From the NCBI GenBank assembly GCA_002719315.1, contig PBHD01000015.1, forward strand, positions 1 to 36,897: DNA of 36,897 nucleotides, written 5' to 3'. The stretch's first letter is position 1. Each line of letters starts with the position of its first letter. The DNA is from Flavobacteriaceae bacterium. Its GTDB lineage: Bacteria; Bacteroidota; Bacteroidia; Flavobacteriales; Flavobacteriaceae. Of the stretch, positions 7,062 to 14,908 are shown piece after piece. The position numbers were made by a program, and so were the translations under genes. A model generated the notes under the pieces. The model searched no databases. It worked only from the letters and a program-made list of their open reading frames with translations, and was not told where the DNA came from.

Positions 7062-8174
7062 ATGAAAGAAGATTTTTATGAGATTTTAGGAGTTGGTAAA
7101 TCTGCTACTTCAGCCGAAATAAAAAAGGCCTATCGTAAAAAAGCAATTGAATATCATCCAGATAAAAATCCTGGAGATAAAGAGGCGGAAACAAACTTTA
7201 AAAAAGCTGCCCAAGCATACGAGGTTTTAAGTGATTCTGACAAGCGGAAACAATATGATCAATTTGGTCATGCTGCTTTTGAGGGAGGTGGATTTGGAGG
7301 CGGAGGAATGAATATGGAAGATATCTTTAGTCAATTTGGGGATATTTTTGGGAGTGCATTTGGAAGTAGCTTTAGTGGATTTGGTGGTTTTGGACAGACC
7401 CAAAATAGATCAAGAGGAACTAATTTAAGAATTCGTGTTCAGCTAAGTTTAAATGAAATTTATAATGGCGTAAGTAAAAAGATTAAGGTAAAAAGAAAAG
7501 TTCAAGCCTCTGGTGTCTCATATACAACATGTTCTACTTGTAAAGGGACAGGACAAATAATAAGAGTAAGTAACACGATTTTAGGAAGAATGCAGTCATC
7601 TAGTGTTTGTAATATCTGTAGTGGTAGTGGTAAAACAATTTTAAACAGGCCCCAGGGCTCTGATGAAAATGGAATGATCTTAAATGAAGAAACAGTTGAA
7701 ATTAAAATTCCACCTGGTGTTGAAGAGGGTATGCAATTAAAAGTTTCTGGTAAAGGAAATGCTGCATCAGGTGATGGAATATCAGGTGATTTGTTGGTTT
7801 TAATTGAAGAAGTATCAGATGAAAAATTTGTTCGTGAAGGAAATCACATCCATCATGATCTCTATATAAGTATTTCAGAGGCTGCATTAGGTGTTTCTAA
7901 GGATATTGATTTACTTGAAGGAAAAGTTAGGATAAAGCTTGAATCTGGTATTCAATCAGGAAAAACATTACGTTTGAGGGGAAAAGGTTTACCTGATATG
8001 GAAGGTTATGGTAAAGGCGATTTATTAATTCATGTTAATGTTTGGACGCCAAAAGAACTTAATAGAGAACAGAGGCAGTTTTTTCAAAAAATGCTTGATG
8101 ATGATAATTTTAAACCTAATCCAGAAAAATCTGAAAAGTCCTTTTTTGAAAAGGTAAAAGATATGTTTTCATAA
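7062..8174 (+). CDS. dnaJ: Chaperone DnaJ, form with half zinc finger
   Basis: 370 residues. The J domain has HPD at 32-34, followed by a Gly/Phe linker (70-112), the zinc region and the C-terminal substrate domains. It activates DnaK ATPase and hands over unfolded proteins. Canonical DnaJ has four CxxCxGxG repeats; only two occur here, CSTCKGTG (157-164) and CNICSGSG (183-190). Repeats 1 and 4 are absent, so one zinc site remains at most. From memory flavobacterial DnaJ shares this, so it is a lineage trait rather than damage. Frame and length are intact. Confidence 0.95.
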   Translation: MKEDFYEILGVGKSATSAEIKKAYRKKAIEYHPDKNPGDKEAETNFKKAAQAYEVLSDSDKRKQYDQFGHAAFEGGGFGGGGMNMEDIFSQFGDIFGSAFGSSFSGFGGFGQTQNRSRGTNLRIRVQLSLNEIYNGVSKKIKVKRKVQASGVSYTTCSTCKGTGQIIRVSNTILGRMQSSSVCNICSGSGKTILNRPQGSDENGMILNEETVEIKIPPGVEEGMQLKVSGKGNAASGDGISGDLLVLIEEVSDEKFVREGNHIHHDLYISISEAALGVSKDIDLLEGKVRIKLESGIQSGKTLRLRGKGLPDMEGYGKGDLLIHVNVWTPKELNREQRQFFQKMLDDDNFKPNPEKSEKSFFEKVKDMFS

Positions 8175-8178
8175 AAAT

Positions 8179-8204
8179 AAATAAGTTATAGTTATTTGTT
8201 TTTT
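8179..8204 (+). terminator. Weak candidate terminator after dnaJ
   Basis: AAATAA (8179-8184) and TTATTT (8192-8197) form a 6-bp all-AT stem with a 7-base loop, followed by GTTTTTT. The location, five bases after the dnaJ stop, and the T-run fit a terminator, but the stem is weak. Confidence 0.3.
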
Positions 8205-8263
8205 AATTTATTCCGATCTAAGCAATTTTGACCTTCTTTAAATTACAGAGGTAACTTTTATAT

Positions 8264-8271
8264 TATCTTTG
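8264..8271 (+). promoter_or_regulatory. Candidate -7 element for the NtrC-like regulator
   Basis: TATCTTTG fits TAnnTTTG exactly, 45 bases before the regulator ATG. No TTG at the right -33 distance, which may mean activator dependence or a chance match. Confidence 0.35.
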
Positions 8272-8293
8272 CAAATAATTTATCAATCATAGG

Positions 8294-8307
8294 TTGATTT
8301 AAATCAA
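8294..8307. promoter_or_regulatory. 14-bp perfect palindrome upstream of the regulator gene
   Basis: TTGATTTAAATCAA is a perfect dyad, 9 bases before the ATG at 8317 and downstream of the likely -7 element. A further TTGAT pairs with ATCAA at 8283-8287. Such a dyad could be an operator or a 5'-leader hairpin; no protein can be assigned. Confidence 0.4.
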
Positions 8308-8316
8308 GCTCTACAT

Positions 8317-9483
8317 ATGATAAAAAAGATATTGTTGATTGAAGATGAAGTTCCTATAAGAAGAGTTTTGTCTAAAATTCTAACTGAGGAAAATAAAAAT
8401 TATATTTTAACTGAAGCAGAGGATGGTAAGTCTGGCTTAATTGAAATCTCAAAAACAAATTTTGATTTGGTTTTATGTGATATAAAGATGCCAAAAATGG
8501 ATGGGATTGAAGTTTTAAAAAAGGCAAGGGAGAAGTATGCCGCTCTTCCATTTATAATGCTAACTGGACATGGAAATATTGAAACGGCTGTTGAAGCTAT
8601 GAAATATGGAGCATATGATTTTATTCCTAAGCCACCAGATTTAAATCGCTTACTTACCTCTGTCCGTAATGCTTTGGAGAAGAAAGACTTAGTTGTAGAA
8701 AACAAAAAATTAAAGAGAAAAATTTTAGACAAGTATAAAATAATTGGAGATTCGAAAGAAATTAAGAAAATACATGACATAATTGATAAAGTTGCTCCTA
8801 CGGATGCAAGAGTTTTAATTACTGGTGCAAATGGAACAGGCAAGGAGTTAGTTGCACATCAATTACATCAAAAAAGTCTAAGAAATAGCAAACCCTTTAT
8901 TGAGTTAAATTGTGCTGCAATCCCATCTGAATTAATTGAGAGTGAATTATTTGGTCATTTAAAAGGATCATTTACATCAGCAATAAGAGATCATTCAGGA
9001 AAATTTGAAAAAGCAAATAATGGAACCCTCTTTTTAGATGAAATAGCAGATATGAGTTTGAATGCTCAAGCAAAAGTACTTAGAGCTCTTGAAGAAAGTA
9101 AAATTCAAAAAGTTGGTGGTTCTAAGGATATAAAGGTAGATGTTAGAGTAATTGCGGCAACAAATAAAGATCTTAATCAAGAAATAAAAAAAGGAAAGTT
9201 TCGCGAGGATCTATATCATAGATTAGCTGTTATTCTTATTGAAGTTCCAACTTTAAATATGAGAAAAAATGATATTCCAATTTTAGCAAATCATTTTCTT
9301 AAAACTATTTCAGAAGAACAAGGAGTAGAGATTAAGAGTCTCTCTGAGAAGGCTATTGAAAAGCTTATTAAGTATTCATGGACTGGCAATGTTAGGGAAT
9401 TAAGAAATGTTATAGAGAGATTAATTATTTTAGGTAATAATCCAATTACTGAAAAGGATATAAATCAATTTGCTTCTAAATAA
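8317..9483 (+). CDS. NtrC-family response regulator without DNA-binding domain
   Basis: 388 residues: receiver domain (1-120; acidic pocket Asp10/Glu11, phospho-acceptor Asp55, Lys105), short linker, AAA+ domain (about 140-385). Walker A GANGTGKE is at 170-177 and Walker B LFLDE at 238-242. The sigma-54 contact loop, canonically GAFTGA, reads GSFTSA (217-222). The protein ends VRELRNVIERLIILGNNPI plus 12 residues, where a Fis-type helix-turn-helix would normally follow; none is present. Such proteins may act without sequence-specific DNA binding or on partner proteins. From memory similar regulators exist in Flavobacteriaceae, so this is not a truncation. No histidine kinase is nearby. First of four closely spaced plus-strand genes. 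Confidence 0.9.
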   Translation: MIKKILLIEDEVPIRRVLSKILTEENKNYILTEAEDGKSGLIEISKTNFDLVLCDIKMPKMDGIEVLKKAREKYAALPFIMLTGHGNIETAVEAMKYGAYDFIPKPPDLNRLLTSVRNALEKKDLVVENKKLKRKILDKYKIIGDSKEIKKIHDIIDKVAPTDARVLITGANGTGKELVAHQLHQKSLRNSKPFIELNCAAIPSELIESELFGHLKGSFTSAIRDHSGKFEKANNGTLFLDEIADMSLNAQAKVLRALEESKIQKVGGSKDIKVDVRVIAATNKDLNQEIKKGKFREDLYHRLAVILIEVPTLNMRKNDIPILANHFLKTISEEQGVEIKSLSEKAIEKLIKYSWTGNVRELRNVIERLIILGNNPITEKDINQFASK

Positions 9484-9489
9484 ATCAGA

Positions 9490-10872
9490 ATGTTTAAAAT
9501 TGTAAGTACATCATTTTTTTTCTTTTTAAACTTTTTCCTTTTTTCTCAAACAGGTAATGTAGATGAGAATTTCGCAAAGATTTATAACACTGCTCTTACA
9601 AAAGGGAAAACTTATGAATGGCTGGAACATCTTTCAAATCAAATAGGGGGTCGTCTCTCAGGGTCATTTAATGCTCGAAGAGCTGTAGAATGGGCTAAAG
9701 AAGAATTAGAGTTATTAGAGCTTGATAGTGTTTGGCTTCAACCTGTAATGGTCCCTAAGTGGGTTAGGGGAACATTTGAATACGCAAGTATTGAGTCTAG
9801 TCCTGGAAATACAATTAATGTTCCGATCTGTGCATTAGGAGGGTCTGTTGCAACTCCATCATCTGGAATTAGTGCTAATGTAATTGAAGTAAAAGATTTT
9901 GAAGAACTTGAAAGACTAGGGACAAACAAAATTGAAGGAAAAATAGTGTTTTTTAACCGTCCAATGAGACCAGATCTAATAAATACCTTTGAATCTTATT
10001 CCAAGGCAGTAAACCAAAGATTTAATGGTGCTGAGAAGGCTGCAAAATTTGGTGCAAAGGCTGTAATAGTCCGTTCAATGAATTTAAGACTCGATGATTA
10101 TCCTCATACTGGATCTATGAGTTATGGAAATTTGAAATTGCGTGAAAGAATTCCTGCAGCTGCTATTAGCACCAATGGTGCTGAGCTATTGAGTTCAATG
10201 CTTTCACTTAATCCCAATTTGAAATTTTTTCTAAAGCAAAATTGCAAAAATTATCCTGATGTGCTTTCCTACAATGTGATAGGAGAAATTAGAGGGACTA
10301 AAGATCCTGATGAAGTTATTTTAGTAGGGGGCCATCTTGATTCATGGGATCTTGGTGATGGGGCACATGATGATGGTGCTGGAATTGTTCAATCGATGGA
10401 AGTTCTTAGAATATTTAAAAAATTAAAATTTAAACCAAAAAAAACTATAAGAGCTGTTTTTTTTATGAATGAAGAAAATGGTTTAAGAGGTGCCTTGGCT
10501 TATGCAAATCATGTTAAAAAAATAAATGAAAAACATCTTTTTGCTCTTGAATCAGATGCTGGGGGATTTTCTCCAAGGGGTTTTAGTTTTGACTGTAAGA
10601 GTAGAGATTTTAAAAAAATAATTTCTTGGAAAAAATATTTTGAGCCTTACATGGTTGATTATTTTGTTCAAGGAGGTAGTGGTGCAGATATTGGACCATT
10701 AAAAAACGGTCAAGTTGTTCTTGCTGGACTTAGACCTGATTCACAAAGATATTTTGAATATCATCATTCGGACAATGATACTTTTGAAGCAATTAATAAG
10801 AGGGAATTAGAGCTTGGAGCTGCTGCAATGACAGCCTTAATATATTTAGTTGACACTTTTGGTTTTGAATAA
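9490..10872 (+). CDS. Secreted M28-family metallopeptidase (carboxypeptidase Q-like)
   Basis: 460 residues. Signal peptide 1-20 (FFFFLNFFLFSQ), then an N-terminal region, an inserted PA domain (about 115-240) and the M28 dizinc peptidase domain. Metal and catalytic residues are visible: HLDSWD (His282, Asp284), HDDGAG (Asp294), NEENG (catalytic Glu328, Glu329), ESDAGGF (Asp356) and YHHSDND (His425/426). It resembles plasma glutamate carboxypeptidase (CPQ), an aminopeptidase/dipeptidase; in the bacterium it would work outside the cytoplasm on peptides. Starts 6 bases after the regulator's stop, so the two are likely on one transcript. Confidence 0.93.
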   Translation: MFKIVSTSFFFFLNFFLFSQTGNVDENFAKIYNTALTKGKTYEWLEHLSNQIGGRLSGSFNARRAVEWAKEELELLELDSVWLQPVMVPKWVRGTFEYASIESSPGNTINVPICALGGSVATPSSGISANVIEVKDFEELERLGTNKIEGKIVFFNRPMRPDLINTFESYSKAVNQRFNGAEKAAKFGAKAVIVRSMNLRLDDYPHTGSMSYGNLKLRERIPAAAISTNGAELLSSMLSLNPNLKFFLKQNCKNYPDVLSYNVIGEIRGTKDPDEVILVGGHLDSWDLGDGAHDDGAGIVQSMEVLRIFKKLKFKPKKTIRAVFFMNEENGLRGALAYANHVKKINEKHLFALESDAGGFSPRGFSFDCKSRDFKKIISWKKYFEPYMVDYFVQGGSGADIGPLKNGQVVLAGLRPDSQRYFEYHHSDNDTFEAINKRELELGAAAMTALIYLVDTFGFE

Positions 10873-10896
10873 GAGTTAATTTTTCCGCTATTTTTT

Positions 10897-12282
10897 ATGG
10901 CAATGCTTTCAAATTACACCAGAGAATTTAAATACAATTTTAAGCTTGCCTATCCGGTGATTATTGGAATGCTTGGGCATACGTTCGTCCAATTTATTGA
11001 CAATATAATGGTTGGTCAATTAGGTACTGCAGAACTTGCAGCTGTTTCCTTGGGTAATAGCTTTGTATTTGTCGCGATGTCTCTTGGTATAGGTTTTTCT
11101 ACAGCTATTACACCTTTGATCGCAGAAGCTGACGGATCTGGAAAAACAGATAGAGTTGGTAAGATATTTATTCATGGACTTATATTATGTGTTTTTTTAA
11201 GTTTAATTTTATCTTTTTCTACTTTATTTTCTGAGCCTTTATTGGCAGAAATGGGGCAGCCTAAAGATGTTGTTGTTTTGGCTCAACAATATCTTTTTTG
11301 GGTTTCATTGTCTTTAATTCCAGTTATAGCATTTCAAGGGTTTAGACAATTTTGTGATGGTCTTTCATATACGCAGCCCGCAATGTATGCAACCCTTATT
11401 GGTAATTTAATTAATGTGTGTTTAAATTATTTTTTAATTTTTGGTTATGGAGGCTTTCCGAAAATGGGAGTTGAAGGAGCTGCTATAGGAACTTTAATTT
11501 CAAGAGTTATAATGTTTGTTCTAATTGTTTTATATGTTAGTTCAAGTCAAAAATTTAGAGTCTATTTAAATAATTTTTTTAGGTTTAAAATAAGTTTAAA
11601 ATTATTTAGAAGAATTATTTCATTAGGATTCCCCTCTGCACTACAAATGTTTTTTGAGGTTATTTTTTTCACCTCAGCGGTTTGGATGTCAGGTCTTTTA
11701 GGAAAGAATCCTCAGGCATCAAATCAAATAGCGTTAAACCTTTCTTCAATGACGTACATGATTGCTTTTGGATTAGGAGTTGCGGCAATGATAAGAGTTG
11801 GAAATCAAAAAGGAAAGAATGATTTCATTGAATTGAGGCGAATTGGATTTTCTTGTTTTTTTCTTGTTCTAATCCTTGATCTCATTTTTTGCTTATTTTT
11901 TCTAACAACCCATGATTTACTTCCATGGCTTTATCTTGATGGAAATAATCCATTAATTTTTTCAGATGTAATTAAGGTAGTTGAACTGTCAAGTAAGCTA
12001 ATTATTATTTCTGCTTTTTTTCAAGTTTTTGATGGGATACAAGCTGTTGTTTTGGGATCTTTGAGAGGATTCCAAGATGTTAATGTGCCAACAATGATAA
12101 TATTCTTTTCCTATGGTATTATTGGTTTTCCCATATCATATTTTTTGGGTATTGAATTGCTATATGGTGTTGTTGGAATTTGGATGGGTCTCCTAATAGG
12201 CTTAGCTGCATCATCAATACTTCTAATGATTAGATTTAATTATCTTTCAAAAAAGTTTATATTAATTTTTTCTAAAAATTAA
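10897..12282 (+). CDS. MATE-family multidrug efflux transporter
   Basis: 461 residues with twelve hydrophobic segments in two homologous halves. The N-terminal half shows IDNIMVGQLGTAELAAVSLG (36-55), the usual MATE signature after helix 1. The family exports cationic drugs and metabolites by Na+ or H+ antiport. The start may be the ATG at 10897 or the one at 10903 (MLSNYTREF). It lies 24 bases after the peptidase and 9 bases before the PAP2 gene. Confidence 0.93.
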   Translation: MAMLSNYTREFKYNFKLAYPVIIGMLGHTFVQFIDNIMVGQLGTAELAAVSLGNSFVFVAMSLGIGFSTAITPLIAEADGSGKTDRVGKIFIHGLILCVFLSLILSFSTLFSEPLLAEMGQPKDVVVLAQQYLFWVSLSLIPVIAFQGFRQFCDGLSYTQPAMYATLIGNLINVCLNYFLIFGYGGFPKMGVEGAAIGTLISRVIMFVLIVLYVSSSQKFRVYLNNFFRFKISLKLFRRIISLGFPSALQMFFEVIFFTSAVWMSGLLGKNPQASNQIALNLSSMTYMIAFGLGVAAMIRVGNQKGKNDFIELRRIGFSCFFLVLILDLIFCLFFLTTHDLLPWLYLDGNNPLIFSDVIKVVELSSKLIIISAFFQVFDGIQAVVLGSLRGFQDVNVPTMIIFFSYGIIGFPISYFLGIELLYGVVGIWMGLLIGLAASSILLMIRFNYLSKKFILIFSKN

Positions 12283-12291
12283 TAACTAAAG

Positions 12292-12861
12292 ATGATTGAT
12301 GATATAATTACATATGATAAAACCCTTTTTGTTTATTTAAATAATTTAGGAAGTCATGAATTTGATTTTATTTGGATCATTCTTTCAAATAAGTTAACTA
12401 ATATTTTTTTATACATAGGAGCAGTTCTTTTATTTTTTAAAAGTAATAATTTAAAATCGACCGGAATATTAGTTTTATTGATATCAATTATGATACTATT
12501 TACTGATCAAACTACAAATTTGTTTAAAGATGGTTTTTCTAGATTACGTCCCTGTCATGATCCTTTTGTCTCTGACATAACTAGACTTGTAAAAGAATCA
12601 TGTGGGGGTCTATATGGGTTTTTTTCAGCACATGCCTCAAACTCATTTGCTTTAGCAATTTTTTTTATTGGAATTTTTAAAAAAAAATATAAGTATTTAA
12701 TTCCTTTTTTTCTTACAATAGCATTTTCTATCGGATACAGTAGAATTTATCTTGGAGTCCATTACCCTTTAGATGTGATTTCTGGATCAGTCTATGGGAT
12801 TTTTATAGGATCTATTTTTTATAGATTTTGGAAAAGACTTAGTTTATTTGCTAAAAATTAG
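12292..12861 (+). CDS. PAP2-family membrane phosphatase
   Basis: 189 residues. All three PAP2 motifs are present: K79-x6-R86-P87 (KDGFSRLRP), SAH at 112-114 and SRIYLGVHYPLD with Ser150, Arg151, His157, Asp161. Five to six membrane helices. Likely substrates are undecaprenyl diphosphate or phosphatidic-acid/PGP-type lipids; sequence cannot decide. The usual PSGH of motif 2 reads FSAHAS, a common variant. Converges on a small minus-strand gene; the two stop codons overlap. Confidence 0.92.
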   Translation: MIDDIITYDKTLFVYLNNLGSHEFDFIWIILSNKLTNIFLYIGAVLLFFKSNNLKSTGILVLLISIMILFTDQTTNLFKDGFSRLRPCHDPFVSDITRLVKESCGGLYGFFSAHASNSFALAIFFIGIFKKKYKYLIPFFLTIAFSIGYSRIYLGVHYPLDVISGSVYGIFIGSIFYRFWKRLSLFAKN

Positions 12862-13061
12862 TTTTCTTTTTTTAATCTTTTTCTTATAAAATATTCTTCA
12901 ACAGCAATTGAAATAACAACTAAAACAAAAAATTTTATTATTTGATTATTATCCCAAGTCATAGGGTTAAAATTGATTTCAAAACTGGGAAAATTAACAG
13001 ATCTAATTATATACCAGAGCAAAATAATTGCTGAATATGTTTTAACTCTTCTATTATTCAT
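12858..13061 (-). CDS. Small membrane protein, unknown function
   Basis: 67 residues with an ATG start at 13061. Two hydrophobic segments (about 8-22 and 41-58) separated by SFEINFNPMTWDNNQI, ending in a basic tail RKRLKKEN. I do not recognise a named family; small proteins like this occur in flavobacteria. It follows msrA by 32 bases on the same strand and its stop codon overlaps that of the PAP2 gene. Confidence 0.6.
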   Translation of the reverse strand: MNNRRVKTYSAIILLWYIIRSVNFPSFEINFNPMTWDNNQIIKFFVLVVISIAVEEYFIRKRLKKEN

Positions 13062-13093
13062 AATAATTTTTTCATTTTTTTTTTAAATCAAAA

Positions 13094-13753
13094 TTAATGT
13101 TCTTCATCTGTTTTAAGAAATTCAGAATATTTTTTTTGAAATTTCTTTAGTCTTGGGAGAGAAACATTTATTATATAAGGATTATAAGGGTTTTTATTTT
13201 TGAAATCTTGATGATATTCTTCTGCATAGAAAAATTGTTCTAAGGCTTTTACTTCGGTTACAATTTTGTTTTCAAATGATTTGTTTTTTTCTAAGTAGCT
13301 AATATAATTTTCTATTGTTTCTTTCTCTTTTTCAGTTTGGTAAAATGCAATTGAACGGTATTGAGATCCTTTGTCTGGCCCTTGACGATTAAGAGTTGTT
13401 GGATCATGAGTGCCAAAGAAAATTTCTAAAAGATTTTCAAAACTTACAACTTTTGGATTATATTGTATTTCTACAGCTTCAGCATGTCCAGTTCTACCAG
13501 TTATGATTTTTTCATATGTTGGATTTTCAGTTTTTCCACCAGCATATCCAGAATATACTTCTTCCACTCCTAATACACTTTCATAAATTGACTCTACACA
13601 CCAAAAACATCCGGAAGCAAAATAAGCTTTCTTTAGTTCTTTTTGTTTTTGATCATTTGGTAATTCTTTTTTTTGAATTTCTATAGAATCCTTTTTTTCT
13701 ATTAGGCAGGAGTTAATTGTTAAAGCAGATAAAAAAAACAGGAAGACTTTCAT
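13094..13753 (-). CDS. msrA: Peptide methionine sulfoxide reductase MsrA, predicted lipoprotein
   Basis: 219 residues. It reduces the S-epimer of methionine sulfoxide in proteins. The active-site motif GCFWC is at 48-52 (nucleophile Cys49), followed by EVYSGYAGG, TGHAEAVEI and GPDKGSQYRS. The N-terminus is a short hydrophobic stretch ending INSC with Cys16, a plausible lipobox, so the enzyme is probably lipid-anchored outside the cytoplasm. Catalysis normally needs resolving cysteines near the C-terminus; none occurs in this one, so recycling must use Cys52 or another partner. It is 21 bases downstream of the glycosyltransferase gene. Confidence 0.93.
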   Translation of the reverse strand: MKVFLFFLSALTINSCLIEKKDSIEIQKKELPNDQKQKELKKAYFASGCFWCVESIYESVLGVEEVYSGYAGGKTENPTYEKIITGRTGHAEAVEIQYNPKVVSFENLLEIFFGTHDPTTLNRQGPDKGSQYRSIAFYQTEKEKETIENYISYLEKNKSFENKIVTEVKALEQFFYAEEYHQDFKNKNPYNPYIINVSLPRLKKFQKKYSEFLKTDEEH

Positions 13754-13774
13754 TTGTTTATTATTTATGTTTCG

Positions 13775-14908
13775 TTAATACTTTTTTAAAAAGTTCATGG
13801 CCTTGAGACTAAAGCTTTCCCAGGTATAACTTTTACTCTTTAAAGAAATCTGATTCTTAATTTTAATATAATTTTTAGGCTCTAAAGCTTTTTTTATTCC
13901 ATCAGCAATAGAATTAGAATTTATTTTACAAATGACACCAGTTTTATCTTCTAAAATTTGATTTGACAAACCAGGCAAGTCAGTTGCAACAAGGGGTCTC
14001 AAATATTTGTATGCTAAAGGAGTAATTCCACTTTGACTAGCAGATTTATATGGAAGTACAACTATTTTAGACGCACAAAATAGATCACGTAAGTCATCTT
14101 TAGACTGGAAACCATCAAAAATTTTTACTTTATTTTCAATTTTATAACTTTTGATTTGATTATAATACTTTCTTTTGTCATCATAAAACTCACCTGCAAT
14201 TAATAATCTCAATTCTTGATTTTCTTCAGAGATTTTTTTAAATGCATCAATGAGAAGGTCTAGTCCTTTATATTTCCTTATTAATCCAGCAAATAGGATA
14301 TATTTTTTTTTTGCATTTAGATTTAGTCTCTCATGAGCTAGTTTTTCATCTATAATATCTGGCAAGAAATTATTTATTGGATGAAACAAGGACAGGATAT
14401 CTTTTGATGAATACTGCTTGATCTGATTTGAAACATACGATGATAGAGTAATAAATCTGTCACATGTCTTTTGGAAAAGAGTATTTAAAAAATGATCAGA
14501 AAATTTTTTTTCATGTGGAATCCAATTGTCAACTATGCCAATTACTTTAGTTTCATTAGAAATTCTTTTTCCTATACTGAACCAACATGGGGCAAGAAAT
14601 GGAGTCCAATACCTTATAAATAAATATTTTGGTTTTATTTTATTTATTTCTTTCGATAATTTAATCCAATTGATAGGACTCATGCTATGTATTTTTCTCT
14701 CAATATTTAGATCATTTGGTTTTGAATCTTTACTCATTTGAGTTTTCCCAGGGAAAAGTAAATTTGGGTATTGGAATTTGAAAGTCCATACATAAACTTG
14801 ATAATTTAATTTTTTTAATGCCATTGCAAATTCATTTTGGGTTTCTGCAATACCTCCTCTATAAGGATATGATGGCCCCAAGAGTAAAACACTATTTTTA
14901 GACTGCAT
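13775..14908 (-). CDS. Family 4 (GT-B) glycosyltransferase
   Basis: 377 residues. Two Rossmann domains: the N-terminal one has LLLGPSYPYRGGIAETQNEF (8-27), with a glycine-rich loop that binds the acceptor, and the C-terminal one has LFAGLIRKYKGLDLLIDAF and VVLPYKSASQSGITPLAY, the nucleotide-sugar binding region (the usual EG.G is SQSGIT here). It is a cytoplasmic, retaining glycosyltransferase. Donor and acceptor are unknown. Its first 11 bases overlap the end of the upstream desaturase-like gene, so the two are translationally coupled, hinting at a glycolipid product. Confidence 0.85.
   Translation of the reverse strand: MQSKNSVLLLGPSYPYRGGIAETQNEFAMALKKLNYQVYVWTFKFQYPNLLFPGKTQMSKDSKPNDLNIERKIHSMSPINWIKLSKEINKIKPKYLFIRYWTPFLAPCWFSIGKRISNETKVIGIVDNWIPHEKKFSDHFLNTLFQKTCDRFITLSSYVSNQIKQYSSKDILSLFHPINNFLPDIIDEKLAHERLNLNAKKKYILFAGLIRKYKGLDLLIDAFKKISEENQELRLLIAGEFYDDKRKYYNQIKSYKIENKVKIFDGFQSKDDLRDLFCASKIVVLPYKSASQSGITPLAYKYLRPLVATDLPGLSNQILEDKTGVICKINSNSIADGIKKALEPKNYIKIKNQISLKSKSYTWESFSLKAMNFLKKY

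Noticed and set aside
8400-8843. 147-codon minus-strand frame opposite the NtrC-like regulator
   Set aside because: Mirrors the receiver and AAA+ coding sequence; the regulator is well supported by motifs.
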